From positions 558,001 to 622,000 of the forward strand of contig NZ_WMEX01000001.1 in NCBI RefSeq assembly GCF_009856365.1: 64,000 bases of DNA. The letters are read 5' to 3'. This document shows positions 61,968 to 64,000 of the stretch, one piece after another; positions within the stretch are counted from its first letter, which is position 1, and each line of letters opens with the position of its first letter. The translations under genes and the position numbers were made by a program. The notes below the pieces were generated by a model. The model ran no database searches. It worked only from the letters and a program-made list of their open reading frames with translations, and had not been told where the DNA came from. Origin of the DNA: Vreelandella halophila (GTDB taxonomy: Bacteria; Pseudomonadota; Gammaproteobacteria; Pseudomonadales; Oleiphilaceae).

Positions 61968-62891
61968 ATGAAATCACGTCACTGGATTGTCGCCGTGCTG
62001 GTCATGGCCGGGTTGCCCTCGGGCGCCCTGGGCACGACATTCTCTGCCGGCATCGAAAACAGCCGTTGGATCCTCTCGGATTCAATCTTTGCGTGCACGC
62101 TGACGCATCCGGTCCCCGGTTATGGCGAGGCGGTGTTCTATCACCGTGCCGGGGAGTCACTGCGCTTCTTTCTGCAGCCTGTCCGCAATCCCATGCGCGC
62201 TGGTGAGGCAGCGCTGGTGATCGAGCAGCCTTCCTGGAAAGCAGGTAAGCCAGTGGATGATCTGGGGTATGTCCGGGTTGAGGATAACCATGACCGGCCC
62301 GTGGAGCTTTCCTCCGGCACCAGCGAGCGGATGCTTGCGAGCCTTCGGGAGGGGCGCAGGCCCACCTTCACGCGCCGGGCGCGTCAGAGCGATCGGCCGG
62401 TGCGGGTTCGGCTCAATCATGTCAACTATGGCAGTCCCCACCAGTCTTTCCGCCGCTGTCAGAGTGAGCTGCTGCCGGTGAACTACGATCAGGTCCAGCG
62501 CACCGTGGTCCTGTTCGATCTGGACAAGTCCAAACTCAGCCAGGAAGCCCGTGAGCGCCTTGATGACGTGGCCCTGTACGTGAAAGCCGATGACCGGATC
62601 ACGCAAGTCTACGTGGATGGGCATACGGACAGTATCGGCACCCCTCTGCGCAACCGTGAGCTTTCGGAGGCGAGGGCGGAGGCGGTGGCTGGCTATCTTC
62701 AGGACCAGGGCGTTCCGGAGGATCAGCTGGTGACGCGCTTCCACGGGGACCGCTATCCGGTTGCCGGCGTCGAAACGCCCGGCCCGAGGCACCGCCGTGC
62801 CACGGTGCGGCTGGAACGGGAAAACGATGATGATGAAGCCGATCCGGTGGTGACCCAGGCCCAGCGCAAGGATCTGGTGATCGTCGACTGA
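61968..62891 (+). CDS. motY: Sodium-type flagellar motor protein MotY
   Basis: The 307-residue protein (an ATG five codons earlier, at 61953, is possible) has a signal peptide [22 protein letters not shown], an N-terminal domain with the MotY pattern [20 protein letters not shown], and a C-terminal OmpA-like peptidoglycan-binding domain with [20 protein letters not shown] near residue 222. The place between pyrC and argG is that of motY in Pseudomonas. MotY builds the T-ring and helps anchor stators. No other flagellar gene is present in the window. Confidence 0.88.
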   Translation: MKSRHWIVAVLVMAGLPSGALGTTFSAGIENSRWILSDSIFACTLTHPVPGYGEAVFYHRAGESLRFFLQPVRNPMRAGEAALVIEQPSWKAGKPVDDLGYVRVEDNHDRPVELSSGTSERMLASLREGRRPTFTRRARQSDRPVRVRLNHVNYGSPHQSFRRCQSELLPVNYDQVQRTVVLFDLDKSKLSQEARERLDDVALYVKADDRITQVYVDGHTDSIGTPLRNRELSEARAEAVAGYLQDQGVPEDQLVTRFHGDRYPVAGVETPGPRHRRATVRLERENDDDEADPVVTQAQRKDLVIVD

Positions 62892-63005
62892 ACCCGGATT
62901 GGCTCCGGACCCCGCCCTTGCCGTAAAATACCCTCCACCGATCAACAGGCCCGGGTGCCGCGTGGTAGCCCGGCGTTCATGAATTCCGGATAAGGCGAAA
63001 CAGCG

Positions 63006-64000
<995 letters not shown>

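Overview
This window is a chromosomal stretch of a GC-rich gammaproteobacterium and is nearly all core genes. The gene order pyrG-kdsA-eno-ftsB-ispD-ispF-truD-surE-pcm-(DUF368)-nlpD-rpoS, the rsxABCDGE-nth cluster, alaS-lysC-csrA-tRNA-Ser-tRNA-Arg, and rnt-pyrC-motY-argG are all gammaproteobacterial. A halophilic or haloalkaliphilic lineage (Ectothiorhodospiraceae or a neighbour) is a reasonable guess, from a sodium-linked gene set (Rnf/Rsx, oxaloacetate decarboxylase OadGAB, MotY), a DUF368 (PopT-type) protein and several acidic proteins. The sequence alone does not fix the genus. I see no prophage, insertion sequence, CRISPR array or rRNA operon.

Layout. 1-549: 5' part of a Cu/Zn-type permease on the minus strand. 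698-11739: pyrG, kdsA and eno, ftsB and the isoprenoid genes ispDF, then the truD-surE-pcm-DUF368-nlpD-rpoS stress-survival locus. 11740-17687: metal-efflux island (CDF exporter, His-rich membrane protein, His-rich RND adaptor, RND pump). 17858-26749: chalcone-isomerase-like protein, nth, the Rsx/Rnf electron-transport complex and metG. 26893-38512: apbC/mrp, DUF2062, dcd, yjaG, avtA, purNM, DUF2066, hda, an orphan ParA, yqcC, thpR and nadC. 38640-51451: DUF1631, ampDE, a chemoreceptor, a PduO-type adenosyltransferase, valS, holC, lptFG and an RDD protein. 51634-56362: alaS, lysC, csrA and three tRNAs. 56688-60124: sodium-pump decarboxylase oadGAB. 60178-64000: rnt, pyrC, motY and the start of argG.

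The most unusual thing here is a repeat family of fixed 112-nt size found three times (3212-3323, 24340-24451, 24552-24663). Each copy has a conserved 54-nt core between two 29-nt arms. The arms are perfectly or almost perfectly complementary within a copy but differ between copies. A small stem inside the core also changes by paired substitutions. Two copies form an inverted pair between metG and rsxA, and one lies between kdsA and eno. I do not recognise it as a named family.

Other points worth attention are a structured intergenic segment before nlpD, a 19-bp palindrome before eno, GGA-rich sequence before csrA, a near-perfect hairpin between two identical tRNA-Arg genes, and a strong habit of ending convergent genes within a few bases of each other or overlapping them.
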